From the NCBI GenBank assembly GCA_016282455.1, contig JAEEKM010000065.1, positions 1 to 8,009 of the forward strand: 8,009 nt of DNA, read 5' to 3'. How positions within the stretch are numbered: the stretch's first letter is position 1; each line of letters begins with the position of its first letter. The notes under the pieces were generated by a model. It ran no database searches and was not told the origin of the DNA. It was given only the letters and a program-made list of their open reading frames with translations. This document shows positions 1 to 6,334 of this stretch, piece by piece. The DNA comes from Treponema sp. (GTDB lineage Bacteria; Spirochaetota; Spirochaetia; Treponematales; Treponemataceae). The translations under genes were made by a program, and so were the position numbers.

Positions 1-670
1 AAACGGAATCATGGGCCTTTATCCTTCCGGCGGAACGGTAACTTTTGATGGAAAACCCCTTAACATAAATGATGCCGCAAGCGTGTTAAAAGACGGACTT
101 GCATTTGTTTCCGAAGACAGGCGCGGTGTTGGACTTCTTCTTGACGAAAGCCTTGACTGGAACATAAGTTTCTCTGCCATGCAGGTAAAAGGTGAGTACC
201 TCAAGCCACATTTAGGCGGTCTCTTTAAATTACGTGATGAAAAAAGCATGCGGGAAAATGCAGAAAAATACATAGACATGCTTGCCATTAAATGTACCGG
301 ACCAAAACAGAAGGCAAAGGAATTAAGCGGCGGTAACCAGCAGAAGGTTTGTCTTGCAAAAGCCTTCAGTCTTGGACCAAAACTTTTGTTCGTGAGTGAG
401 CCGACCCGTGGAATTGATGTTGGTGCAAAAACAATCGTGCTGGACACTCTGCGCAGGTACAACCGTGAGAACGGAACTACTATCGTCATGGTGTCAAGTG
501 AACTTGAAGAGCTGCGTTCTGTTTGTGACAGGGTTGCAGTTGTTTCAGGCGGAAAAATTGCAGGTACACTGAGTCCTAAGGAAGAACCCGGCAAATTTGC
601 CCTTCTCATGTCCGGACTTACACTTGACGGCAAAAATATTGAAGATGAAAAAAAAGGAGCTGAAAAATGA
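1..670 (+). CDS. Sugar-type ABC importer ATP-binding protein (MglA/RbsA-like), C-terminal part, 5' truncated by window edge
   Basis: This is the second nucleotide-binding domain of a tandem-NBD ATPase that powers import of a simple sugar or similar solute on the cytoplasmic face of the membrane. The reading frame is open from base 2, so the true start is upstream and only 222 codons of a protein usually near 500 residues are visible. Seen in sequence: a VSEDRRGVGL segment (nt 107-136), typical of the second domain of this family, an ABC signature LSGGNQQKV (nt 323-349), a Walker B/D-loop region LLFVSEPTRGIDVGAK (nt 383-430), and SSELEEL where other ABC proteins have the H-loop histidine. The Walker B aspartate is replaced by Ser (AGT, nt 395-397) while the adjacent catalytic Glu is kept. 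A second NBD with reduced activity is usual for this family, but this particular change is not what I expect. The stop codon overlaps the next start (ATGA). The sugar cannot be read from the sequence. Confidence 0.93.
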   Translation, partial: NGIMGLYPSGGTVTFDGKPLNINDAASVLKDGLAFVSEDRRGVGLLLDESLDWNISFSAMQVKGEYLKPHLGGLFKLRDEKSMRENAEKYIDMLAIKCTGPKQKAKELSGGNQQKVCLAKAFSLGPKLLFVSEPTRGIDVGAKTIVLDTLRRYNRENGTTIVMVSSELEELRSVCDRVAVVSGGKIAGTLSPKEEPGKFALLMSGLTLDGKNIEDEKKGAEK

Positions 671-1731
671 GTATGCAGGAAAATGCTTTCACAAAAAAGC
701 TCCGTGAAATCCTGAAAGATTTTGGTTTACCCAGACTCATTATTGCAGGCTTTCTCGTGGTGCTCTTTATAACTGCTCCCTTTGTAGGAGTTTCTCTTTC
801 TGCAACCCTTAAGGACATTTCAAACCGCTTTGGTCAGAACATGCTCCTTACCCTTGCAATGGTTCCCATGATTCTCTCCGGTGCAGGACTTAACTTTGGT
901 CTTTCCCTTGGGGTAATCAGCGGACTTCTTGGTTCAACAATGGCAATGCAGATGGGGCTTACCGGCTGGGCAGGACTCTTTGGTGCAATGGTTCTGTCAC
1001 TTCCCTTTGGAATAATTTTCGGCTGGCTTTACTCAAGACTTTTAAACAGAGTGCGTGGCGAAGAAATGACAATCGCTCTTTACGTGGGTTTTGCCGCAGT
1101 TATGTTCATGTCAATCATGTGGCTCATTCTTCCTTACACAAGTCCCAACATGGTGTGGGGCTACGAAGGTAAAGGACTAAGAACTACAATCACACTGGAC
1201 GGTTACTGGTCAAAACAGCTTTCGAATTTCCTCATGATAAAAATCGGTGAATTTGAGTTCCCCACAGGAATGATTCTTTTCTGTGCCCTCTGTTCTTTTA
1301 TCATGTGGCTATTCATGCACTCAAAAACAGGAACGGCAATTATTGCGGTAGGTTCAAATCCAGATTATGCCCGTTCAAGCGGAATCAACATCAACAGGAT
1401 GCGCACAATCAGCATTATTGTTTCTACCGTAACAGGTGCAATCGGCATTTTAATTTATCAGCAGAGCTATGGCTTTATTCAGCTTTATCAGGCACCTCTT
1501 TACATGGCCTTCCCTGCGGTGGCTGCAGTTCTCATTGGTGGAGCGTCCATCAACAAAGTTACGATTACAAACGTTATTGTGGGTACCATTCTTTTCCAGG
1601 GCATTCTCACTTTAACGCCGTCGGTAATCAACAGTGTGCTGCAAACCGACATGTCTGAGGTTATCCGAATCGTGCTCAGTAATGGAATGATTCTGTACGC
1701 CCTTACCAGAAAGACAGGAGAAACAAGATGA
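667..1731 (+). CDS. ABC transporter permease 1 (RbsC/MglC-type, BPD_transp_2 family)
   Basis: A 354-residue polytopic inner-membrane protein that should form one half of the translocation channel. It is almost entirely hydrophobic segments, with a first helix near residues 22-44. Family landmarks are present in variant form: GAGLNFGLSLG at residues 72-82, where ribose permeases have a GGIDLSVG-like stretch, a cytoplasmic RGEEMT loop at 130-135 that probably contacts the ATPase, and LIGGASINK at 289-297. The start is ATG 667, preceded by AGGAG at 655-659 with 7 bases of spacing. It overlaps the ATPase stop by 4 bp and the next permease start by 4 bp (ATGA both times), so the genes are co-transcribed and translationally coupled. 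Length fits the family (roughly 320-360). Assignment to the sugar/nucleoside permease superfamily is secure; the substrate is not known. Confidence 0.92.
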   Translation: MSMQENAFTKKLREILKDFGLPRLIIAGFLVVLFITAPFVGVSLSATLKDISNRFGQNMLLTLAMVPMILSGAGLNFGLSLGVISGLLGSTMAMQMGLTGWAGLFGAMVLSLPFGIIFGWLYSRLLNRVRGEEMTIALYVGFAAVMFMSIMWLILPYTSPNMVWGYEGKGLRTTITLDGYWSKQLSNFLMIKIGEFEFPTGMILFCALCSFIMWLFMHSKTGTAIIAVGSNPDYARSSGININRMRTISIIVSTVTGAIGILIYQQSYGFIQLYQAPLYMAFPAVAAVLIGGASINKVTITNVIVGTILFQGILTLTPSVINSVLQTDMSEVIRIVLSNGMILYALTRKTGETR

Positions 1732-2855
1732 GCAAGATGAATTTTCTAAATGGAAAAAAAATAGACGTAAAGAATTTTTTGGCTGACTATCTTGTGGCAG
1801 AAGTTTTTCTTCTCATCACAATAGTTTCAATTCCTCTTTCACAGTATTCAGGTCAGTTCATCTTCCAGGAACTTTTGAACAGAATTGCCCGAAATGCATT
1901 CCTTGTATTCTCTCTTGTACTTCCGATTATGGCCGGTATGGGAATTAACTTTGGAATGGTACTGGGTGCAATGGCAGGACAGATAGGACTCATTTTTGCA
2001 ATGGACTGGGGCATCTCCGGCATGCAGGGTCTGATTTTTGCTTCGCTCATTGGCCTTCCCATTTCTGTGGTTTTGGGATGGGTTGCAGGAAACATTCTGA
2101 ACAAAGCCCGTGGCAGAGAGATGGTAACAAGCTATATTATCGGTTTCTTCTTTAACGGTGTCTATCAGTTTGTGGTGCTTTATCTTTTTGGTTCACTCAT
2201 TCCGCTTCACTCAAAGGCAATTGTTCTTTCACGCGGTTATGGTGTGCGCAATACCCTGAACCTTGATCCAGTGCGTCAGTCTCTGGACAATCTTCTCATG
2301 CTGAACATTGGAAACATAAAGATTCCTCTTTCCAGTTACCTTGTGATTATTCTTCTCTGCGTGATTATTGTCTGGTTTAGAAAAACAAAACTGGGACAGG
2401 ACATGAGGGCCGTAGGACAGAATCAGGCTGTGTCAAATGCCGCCGGTATTTCCGTAGAAAAGACCCGTGTAATTTCCATCATCATATCAACTGCCTTTGC
2501 CTGCATAGGACAGATTATCTTTTTGCAGAACATGGGAAACATGCAGACTTACAATGCACATGACCAGACAGGATTTTTTGCCGCCGCTGCAATTCTTGTT
2601 GGTGGAGCCTCTGCGTCTAAGGCAAGCATCACAAACTGTTTTGCAGGTGTGGTACTTCTTCACCTAATGTATATTGTTGTTCCCCGTGCAGGACAGAATC
2701 TTTTTGGCAACGCAAACATTGGTGAATACTTCCGCCAGTTTATCGGCTACGGAGCAATTGCCTTTGCACTTGTAATTCATGCATGGCGCGCTCACCGGGC
2801 ACAGGAAAAAGCCAGGGAAGCACTTAGACAGAATGCTGCCGGAGGAAACGCATAA
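1728..2855 (+). CDS. ABC transporter permease 2 (RbsC/MglC-type, paralogue of the preceding gene)
   Basis: A 375-residue polytopic membrane protein, the likely heterodimer partner of the permease just upstream. It repeats that protein's landmarks at nearly the same positions: GMGINFGMVLG at residues 70-80, RGREM at 128-132, and LVGGASASK followed by ITN near 290-303. The two are therefore diverged paralogues with matching topology. It differs in having a longer, basic, Ala/Arg-rich C-terminal tail (about the last 25 residues) that should be cytoplasmic. The start is ATG 1728 with AGGAG at 1716-1720 and 7 bases of spacing; a second ATG at 1737 has a less natural spacing. The stop TAA shares its last base with the ATG of the next gene. 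Classical MglC and RbsC act as homodimers, so two permease genes resemble the nucleoside-type importers more in layout. Confidence 0.92.
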   Translation: MSKMNFLNGKKIDVKNFLADYLVAEVFLLITIVSIPLSQYSGQFIFQELLNRIARNAFLVFSLVLPIMAGMGINFGMVLGAMAGQIGLIFAMDWGISGMQGLIFASLIGLPISVVLGWVAGNILNKARGREMVTSYIIGFFFNGVYQFVVLYLFGSLIPLHSKAIVLSRGYGVRNTLNLDPVRQSLDNLLMLNIGNIKIPLSSYLVIILLCVIIVWFRKTKLGQDMRAVGQNQAVSNAAGISVEKTRVISIIISTAFACIGQIIFLQNMGNMQTYNAHDQTGFFAAAAILVGGASASKASITNCFAGVVLLHLMYIVVPRAGQNLFGNANIGEYFRQFIGYGAIAFALVIHAWRAHRAQEKAREALRQNAAGGNA

Positions 2856-3301
2856 TGAAAGACTTAACTAAATATTTCCCAATCACGGAAAAAACAGATG
2901 CTGAAGAAAAAACTTCCGGTACAGGCACCCGCAAAAGAACAATAATTGTACGTGCCGCAATCATTGTCCTCTACATTCTTCTTGCCGTACTCATGTTCAT
3001 AACAGGAAGAAGTCACACGGTTTTTATTGACAACCGTTCTGCAGAAGACGGCTCTTACAATGCAATCAAGAGCATGACTATAACCGTGAACCATAACAAG
3101 CCCAGTGAATTCATGAAAGGCGACAGGGATAAGTTTGTCATCAAGGGACAGAAACTAAAAATAAAAGTAGAATCCTTTGACGGTAAAATTGAAGGCACCT
3201 ACACAATGCATGTTCCTCTCGGAGAAGATATGGTGCTTGTGTCCGTTCCAAAACTTGTAGCCGGAATGGAAGGTGCAATGGAAAAGTTTGAACTAAAATA
3301 G
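2855..3301 (+). CDS. Small single-pass membrane protein of the ABC importer operon (possibly the DUF6672 family)
   Basis: A 148-residue protein of unknown function. The sequence shows a hydrophilic, charged N-terminal tail (1-28) ending in the basic cluster RKR, one hydrophobic helix at about 29-50, then about 98 residues with alternating hydrophobic/polar stretches and many Lys, Gly and Val, which suggests a small beta-rich domain. The positive-inside rule puts the N-terminus in the cytoplasm and the C-terminal domain outside. There is no lipobox and no signal-peptidase site I would trust. ATG 2855 follows GGAGG at 2841-2845 and overlaps the permease stop by one base, so it is made together with the permeases. 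I recall small proteins of this kind (named DUF6672) at this position in Treponema importer operons, but could not check. An accessory role, such as docking the binding lipoprotein or stabilising the permease pair, is inference. Confidence 0.85.
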   Translation: MKDLTKYFPITEKTDAEEKTSGTGTRKRTIIVRAAIIVLYILLAVLMFITGRSHTVFIDNRSAEDGSYNAIKSMTITVNHNKPSEFMKGDRDKFVIKGQKLKIKVESFDGKIEGTYTMHVPLGEDMVLVSVPKLVAGMEGAMEKFELK

Positions 3302-3333
3302 TTCCTGCAAATTTTTATCTGCACTAAAAAACG

Positions 3334-3383
3334 AGCGTAATTCTTTTTGACGAATAAATGTCAGAAGGGGTTACGCTTTTTTT
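3334..3383 (+). terminator. Rho-independent terminator of the ABC importer operon
   Basis: The arms 3334-3351 and 3360-3377 can pair over 18 positions: 7 Watson-Crick pairs at the base (AGCGTAA with TTACGCT), 8 mixed Watson-Crick and G-U pairs, and 3 pairs closing an 8-base loop. The stem runs directly into T7 (3377-3383). It lies 33 bp after the stop of the small membrane protein gene. On the - strand the G-U pairs become C-A mismatches, but the 7-bp base remains and is followed after two bases by T6 (complement of the A-run ending at 3331). It may therefore also stop the convergent transcript, less efficiently. Confidence 0.9.
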
Positions 3384-3390
3384 ATCCAAT

Positions 3391-3410
3391 CCCCCCCCAC
3401 ACACACAAAA
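3391..3410. repeat. Simple-sequence tract: C8 followed by (CA)5 and an A-run
   Basis: Bases 3391-3398 are eight C residues. A CA dinucleotide repeat of five units follows (3398-3407) and then an A-run. It sits between the terminator and the stop codon of the convergent CxxCxxCC gene, outside any coding region. Such tracts are prone to replication slippage. Here it is in the 3' untranslated region of the - strand transcript, so length changes would not shift a reading frame or a promoter spacer. Confidence 0.85.
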
Positions 3411-3415
3411 AATCC

Positions 3416-3904
3416 CTAAAGCTCCACAAAAAACTCTGAGTCTTCTTTTACCATGTCGGGGCGGGCTTTTGCTTCGGTGATTATTTTTTCAGCAAGGTTT
3501 TCTTTTACAAATTCTTTTACTGTTTCTAAGGGAAGGCGGCTTATTGCGGGGCAGGTGGGGGTGAGTTTTACTTTTATTTTTCCGTCTACATTTTTTACGG
3601 CGCGCAGGGGCCAGATGCTGCAGTCAAAAGGTTTTTCGTCTTTTGGTAAAAGACAGCCTTTACTTGGGTCAAGAAAAGGACAGGCTACTTCTTCTTCGCT
3701 GTCATCAGTTTTGTAAAGGGGGAGCAGGTTAATTGTAAGGGAATCTTTTCCAGCAGGAATGAAATCTGCGTGAGGGAATTCTTTTTTTAGCACGGCGGCT
3801 TCTTCTTTAGAAAAAAGCGGAGTCTCCCAGAGGCTTTGTCTTCTAAAGGAACAGCAGAATTTGCAGGAGGCACAGTCTGATTTGGAAAGGATTTTTGAAA
3901 GCAT
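3416..3904 (-). CDS. CxxCxxCC (YkgJ-type) zinc/iron-chelating domain protein
   Basis: A 162-residue soluble protein with no signal peptide or membrane segment. The defining motif C-x2-C-x2-C-C is exact at Cys11, 14, 17 and 18. Four further cysteines follow (Cys75, 84, 95 and 118), including a CPFLDPSKGC segment and FDCSIWPL, the layout of the PF03692 family. These eight cysteines probably bind zinc or an iron-sulphur centre; the cellular role of the family is not established. The start ATG (3904-3902) is preceded on the - strand by AGAGG (3915-3911) with 6 bases of spacing. It follows the DUF2156 gene by 14 bp in the same direction, so the two form an operon. The small gap and the lack of a promoter between them suggest that the proteins work together, perhaps in modification of a membrane or protein substrate, but this is inference. 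Confidence 0.9.
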   Translation of the reverse strand: MLSKILSKSDCASCKFCCSFRRQSLWETPLFSKEEAAVLKKEFPHADFIPAGKDSLTINLLPLYKTDDSEEEVACPFLDPSKGCLLPKDEKPFDCSIWPLRAVKNVDGKIKVKLTPTCPAISRLPLETVKEFVKENLAEKIITEAKARPDMVKEDSEFFVEL

Positions 3905-3918
3905 GATGTACCTCTGTG

Positions 3919-4845
3919 TTAAAAAAGTTTACCGTAAAATTTTTCCAGGATGATGTCAGGTTTATAGGAAAGTTTTGCTTTTCGTAAACCTTCAACCCCC
4001 ATGTCTTCTTCGCGGTTTAAGTAAATGTATGAAGAAGATTTTTTTGCAAACTGATTGTTTATGACAGCGTAGGCTCCGTTTGCTCCGTATTCTGAAAGTG
4101 CTTTTTCAAAGTGAATGTCCAGAGTGTCCTCAGAAACAGGAGAAGCAAGTGTAAAGGCGGCAGCTTCATTTTTTATGTAAAGGACTCCGCCAGTCAGCTT
4201 AAAAAGATCAGCGTTTTCAAGGGCAAAAGAAATGCTTTCTTTTTCTAAGAGCAGGGCTTTGTCTTCGCTTACATTATTTTCGTTAAACCATTTTTCTTCC
4301 AGAAGGAGAATGTCTTCTGCAAGATCGTTTTCCGGGAAACTTTTAAAAGTCCAGTCATCTCCGTAAATGCGCATAAAGCGGGAAATATGATTTCGTTTTT
4401 TCTGGAATGAAGAGCCCGAAAGTTCTGCAAGATTTTTTTGAAGGTAGATGTAGTCAGCATCGTTTCTGTTTGTTTTCCATTCAATGTGTCTGGCAGAAAA
4501 ATGATTTCTTAACATTGTGTCAAAAAGATTTTTTTCTTCCTGGGTAAAGAGGCAGAAGGAATTTAAAAGACCTTCTTCTTTTGAAAGATTTAACATAAAA
4601 GAAAATGCCTCTTTAAGATAGTTGTCGCCTGCATTTTTTAAGGGAATGGGAAAAGCCCAGCCGGTGCGGTTTTCGTTTCCTGAGTAGTAGCGCAGAAGAA
4701 TTTTGTCCTGTAAAAAAAGACGGGTATTGTACTTGGGGGTAAGTAAAAAAATATTAGTTAAGGAAGAGTCGCTTCCGTAGAGATTTTTTGTATTTACTTG
4801 ATCTTCAAGAAAAGCAAAGTCAGCAGGGGTAATTGCATAACTCAT
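3919..4845 (-). CDS. DUF2156 / phosphatidylglycerol lysyltransferase C-terminal-like (GNAT-fold) protein
   Basis: A 308-residue soluble protein (counted from the ATG at 4845-4843) resembling the LPG_synthase_C family (PF09924). This is the catalytic domain of MprF-type aminoacyl-phosphatidylglycerol synthases, but without MprF's membrane flippase part. Recognisable segments are KKRNHISRF at about 149-157 and the C-terminal YLNREEDMGVEGLRKAKLSY at about 275-294, the strongest family hallmark. By family knowledge it would have a tandem acyltransferase fold that may use an aminoacyl-tRNA or acyl-CoA donor; its real substrate is unknown. The start is uncertain. The frame extends to a GTG at 4908, adding 21 basic residues, but the family-like sequence begins at the chosen ATG (SYAITPADF). 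Neither start has a well-spaced Shine-Dalgarno: AAAGGAG at 4931-4925 lies 16 bases before the GTG. The gene is divergent from creD and probably co-transcribed with the CxxCxxCC gene. Confidence 0.85.
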   Translation of the reverse strand: MSYAITPADFAFLEDQVNTKNLYGSDSSLTNIFLLTPKYNTRLFLQDKILLRYYSGNENRTGWAFPIPLKNAGDNYLKEAFSFMLNLSKEEGLLNSFCLFTQEEKNLFDTMLRNHFSARHIEWKTNRNDADYIYLQKNLAELSGSSFQKKRNHISRFMRIYGDDWTFKSFPENDLAEDILLLEEKWFNENNVSEDKALLLEKESISFALENADLFKLTGGVLYIKNEAAAFTLASPVSEDTLDIHFEKALSEYGANGAYAVINNQFAKKSSSYIYLNREEDMGVEGLRKAKLSYKPDIILEKFYGKLF

Positions 4846-4930
4846 GCTTTGAAAGATAATGAATTTTTTTGCTTTTTTCAAGAAAGGGGAGAATCTGCTT
4901 TCCCCCACAAAACTCTATACATTTCTCCTT

Positions 4931-4936
4931 TATAAT
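4931..4936 (+). promoter_or_regulatory. Putative creD -10 element (TATAAT)
   Basis: A perfect TATAAT lies 24 bp before the creD ATG, which would give a start near 4943 and a leader of about 18 bases containing the AGAGG ribosome site (4951-4955). No acceptable -35 is visible at 15-19 bp spacing (17 bp upstream reads CAAAAC), so the promoter may be weak or activator dependent. The block is nearly self-complementary (TATTATA on the other strand), so it could also serve the divergent gene. This is the 115-bp intergenic region between the two divergent units. Confidence 0.5.
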
Positions 4937-4960
4937 AGTAGCATAGTCCAAGAGGTAGTT

Positions 4961-6292
4961 ATGAAAAAATTCCAGTTTGCAGGTTCTACGTTAAAGCTTG
5001 TTTTAATTACAGCCCTGGTGCTTTTGTTTTTAGTTCCTATCAGTCTCATAAAAAGTTTGATTTATGACCGGCAGAATTATCAGCGGACGGCAATCATTTC
5101 CATAACGGAACCTTTGGGTGGCACTGCAGAGCTTCAGGGAATTGTTGTGGCGGTTCCTTATAAAATTCACAGGGAAGTTTTTGATGCAAACGGGAAGAGT
5201 CATTTTGAAACAGAAACAAGTTACGTTGTTTTTGCGCCTGACACTTACGACCTTAATTTTAGTGTAGACCCTTATTATCTTACGCGGGGAATTTTTAAAG
5301 TTCCGGTTTTTAACGGCAGCCTGAGTTTAAAATCTGCTTTTTCAAACTTTGATTTTTCTTATTTTAAAATTGAAGACAAAGACATTATGTTAAACGATGC
5401 AGTACTTATTCTGGGGCTTTCAAACACAAAGAATCTTACTGCTCAGCCAAAACTCCTTCTGAACGGTAAAGAACTATCTGTTTCTCCTGTTAAGTATGAG
5501 GGAGTGGCTCCCTTTACAAAGTCTGTCTGCTACAACCTGAACGGAACAGATTTTTCTAAGGGACTTACTCTTAGCGGTGAACTTGAATTTCAGGGTGGTG
5601 AAAAAATCCGCATAAGGCCCATTGCACAGGACAATGTTTTTCGCATGACTTCTCCCTGGACAAGCCCAAGTTTTTCTGGCGGATGGCTCCCTAAGGAAAG
5701 AGAAATTACGGACAAGGGTTTTAATGCCCTCTGGAATATTGCCGGACTCAGTACCGTTTATCCAAAGAGCTGGCTTTGTAAGGATGAGTTAAAGGGGGAC
5801 GCCGTGGACGTTTCTTTTATTGTTCCGGTGGACACCCACAAGAAAACCGAGCGCAGTGTTAAGTACGCACTTTTGTTCCTGGTGATTCCCTTTATTGCAC
5901 TTTTGATTTCTGAGATTTTTTCAAAAGTTAAAATTCATCCGGTTCAGTATTGTCTGATTGGTTTTGCAGATGTAATTTTCTACCTGCTGCTTCTTTCAGT
6001 TTCCGAGCACATTCCCTTTGACCTTACCTATTTTATCTGCGCACTTGCGGTGTGCCTGGCAACACTTTTTTACGCGAGTGCAATCTTTAAAAAAATTAAG
6101 TGGGGTGCCCTCTTAAGCGGAGTGCAGTTTGTGTCTTACGTTTTCCTCTACGGAACATTACAGGCAGAAGACTATGCCCTGCTTATCGGAAGCATAGGAC
6201 TTTTTGTGGTGGTTGTGCTGCTCATGTTTATTACCCGGAAAATCGACTGGTATGGACTGGGGCAAAATACACAAAATCCTTCAAATACTTGA
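4961..6292 (+). CDS. creD: CreD-like cell envelope inner-membrane protein
   Basis: A 443-residue inner-membrane protein of the CreD family (PF06123), close in length to E. coli CreD. It has an N-terminal helix at about 10-30, a large extracytoplasmic domain at about 35-295, and five C-terminal helices at about 300-319, 329-347, 354-375, 381-399 and 405-424. Family hallmarks seen include VKYALLFLVIPF, HPVQYCLIGFADVIFYLLLLSVSEH, the loop LQAEDYALLIGS and the terminal TRKIDWYG. In E. coli, CreD is the effector of the CreBC two-component system and affects envelope stability and colicin tolerance; the molecular activity is unknown. The frame is open back to 4859, but ATG 4961 is chosen because AGAGG (4951-4955) precedes it and the first residues match the family's usual hydrophobic start. 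No creB or creC gene is in the window. The stop codon lies inside the -35 element of the galT promoter. Confidence 0.93.
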   Translation: MKKFQFAGSTLKLVLITALVLLFLVPISLIKSLIYDRQNYQRTAIISITEPLGGTAELQGIVVAVPYKIHREVFDANGKSHFETETSYVVFAPDTYDLNFSVDPYYLTRGIFKVPVFNGSLSLKSAFSNFDFSYFKIEDKDIMLNDAVLILGLSNTKNLTAQPKLLLNGKELSVSPVKYEGVAPFTKSVCYNLNGTDFSKGLTLSGELEFQGGEKIRIRPIAQDNVFRMTSPWTSPSFSGGWLPKEREITDKGFNALWNIAGLSTVYPKSWLCKDELKGDAVDVSFIVPVDTHKKTERSVKYALLFLVIPFIALLISEIFSKVKIHPVQYCLIGFADVIFYLLLLSVSEHIPFDLTYFICALAVCLATLFYASAIFKKIKWGALLSGVQFVSYVFLYGTLQAEDYALLIGSIGLFVVVVLLMFITRKIDWYGLGQNTQNPSNT

Positions 6293-6317
6293 AAATCTGC
6301 CCTAAAGTTTATATAGT
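6289..6317 (+). promoter_or_regulatory. galT promoter (TTGAAA - 17 bp - TATAGT), predicted leaderless start
   Basis: The -35 TTGAAA (6289-6294) and the -10 TATAGT (6312-6317) each match the sigma-70 consensus in 5 of 6 bases and are separated by the ideal 17 bp. The -35 overlaps the creD stop codon (6290-6292). Seven bases beyond the -10 lies 6324, the A of the galT ATG, so the transcript should start at or within a base or two of the start codon. No Shine-Dalgarno sequence is present before this ATG, unlike most other plus-strand genes here, which agrees with a leaderless mRNA. Confidence 0.7.
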
Positions 6318-6334
6318 GATAGTATGACTATCAC
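6316..6334. promoter_or_regulatory. Perfect 8-3-8 palindrome centred on the galT start codon; candidate operator
   Basis: GTGATAGT (6316-6323), ATG (6324-6326) and ACTATCAC (6327-6334) form a perfect inverted repeat with the start codon as the spacer. It begins inside the -10 element and runs to about +11 of the predicted transcript. A dimeric repressor bound here would block RNA polymerase directly. Alternatively, in read-through mRNA from creD it could fold into a hairpin presenting the AUG in a three-base loop. The right arm is also coding (codons 2-4), so the palindrome constrains the protein N-terminus. I do not recognise the motif as the site of a named regulator, and I saw no second copy in the window. 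Confidence 0.7.

Noticed and set aside
19..633. 204-codon open frame on the - strand opposite the ATPase gene
   Set aside because: It is Ser/Pro/Arg-rich with no recognisable domain, fully antisense to a conserved ATPase domain.
1..3301. Naming the importer genes mglA/mglC and calling the substrate galactose
   Set aside because: The binding protein is outside the window, the layout has two variant permeases, and galT is 3 kb away across other units, so the substrate is not supported.
4883..4922. 13-codon open frame (ATG 4922 on the - strand) as a leader peptide for the DUF2156 gene
   Set aside because: The Shine-Dalgarno is only two bases from its ATG and the peptide shows no attenuation-type codon run.
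4859..4960. In-frame 34-codon N-terminal extension of creD
   Set aside because: The added residues precede the family's natural hydrophobic start, cover the TATAAT and have no ribosome site, whereas ATG 4961 has AGAGG at proper spacing.
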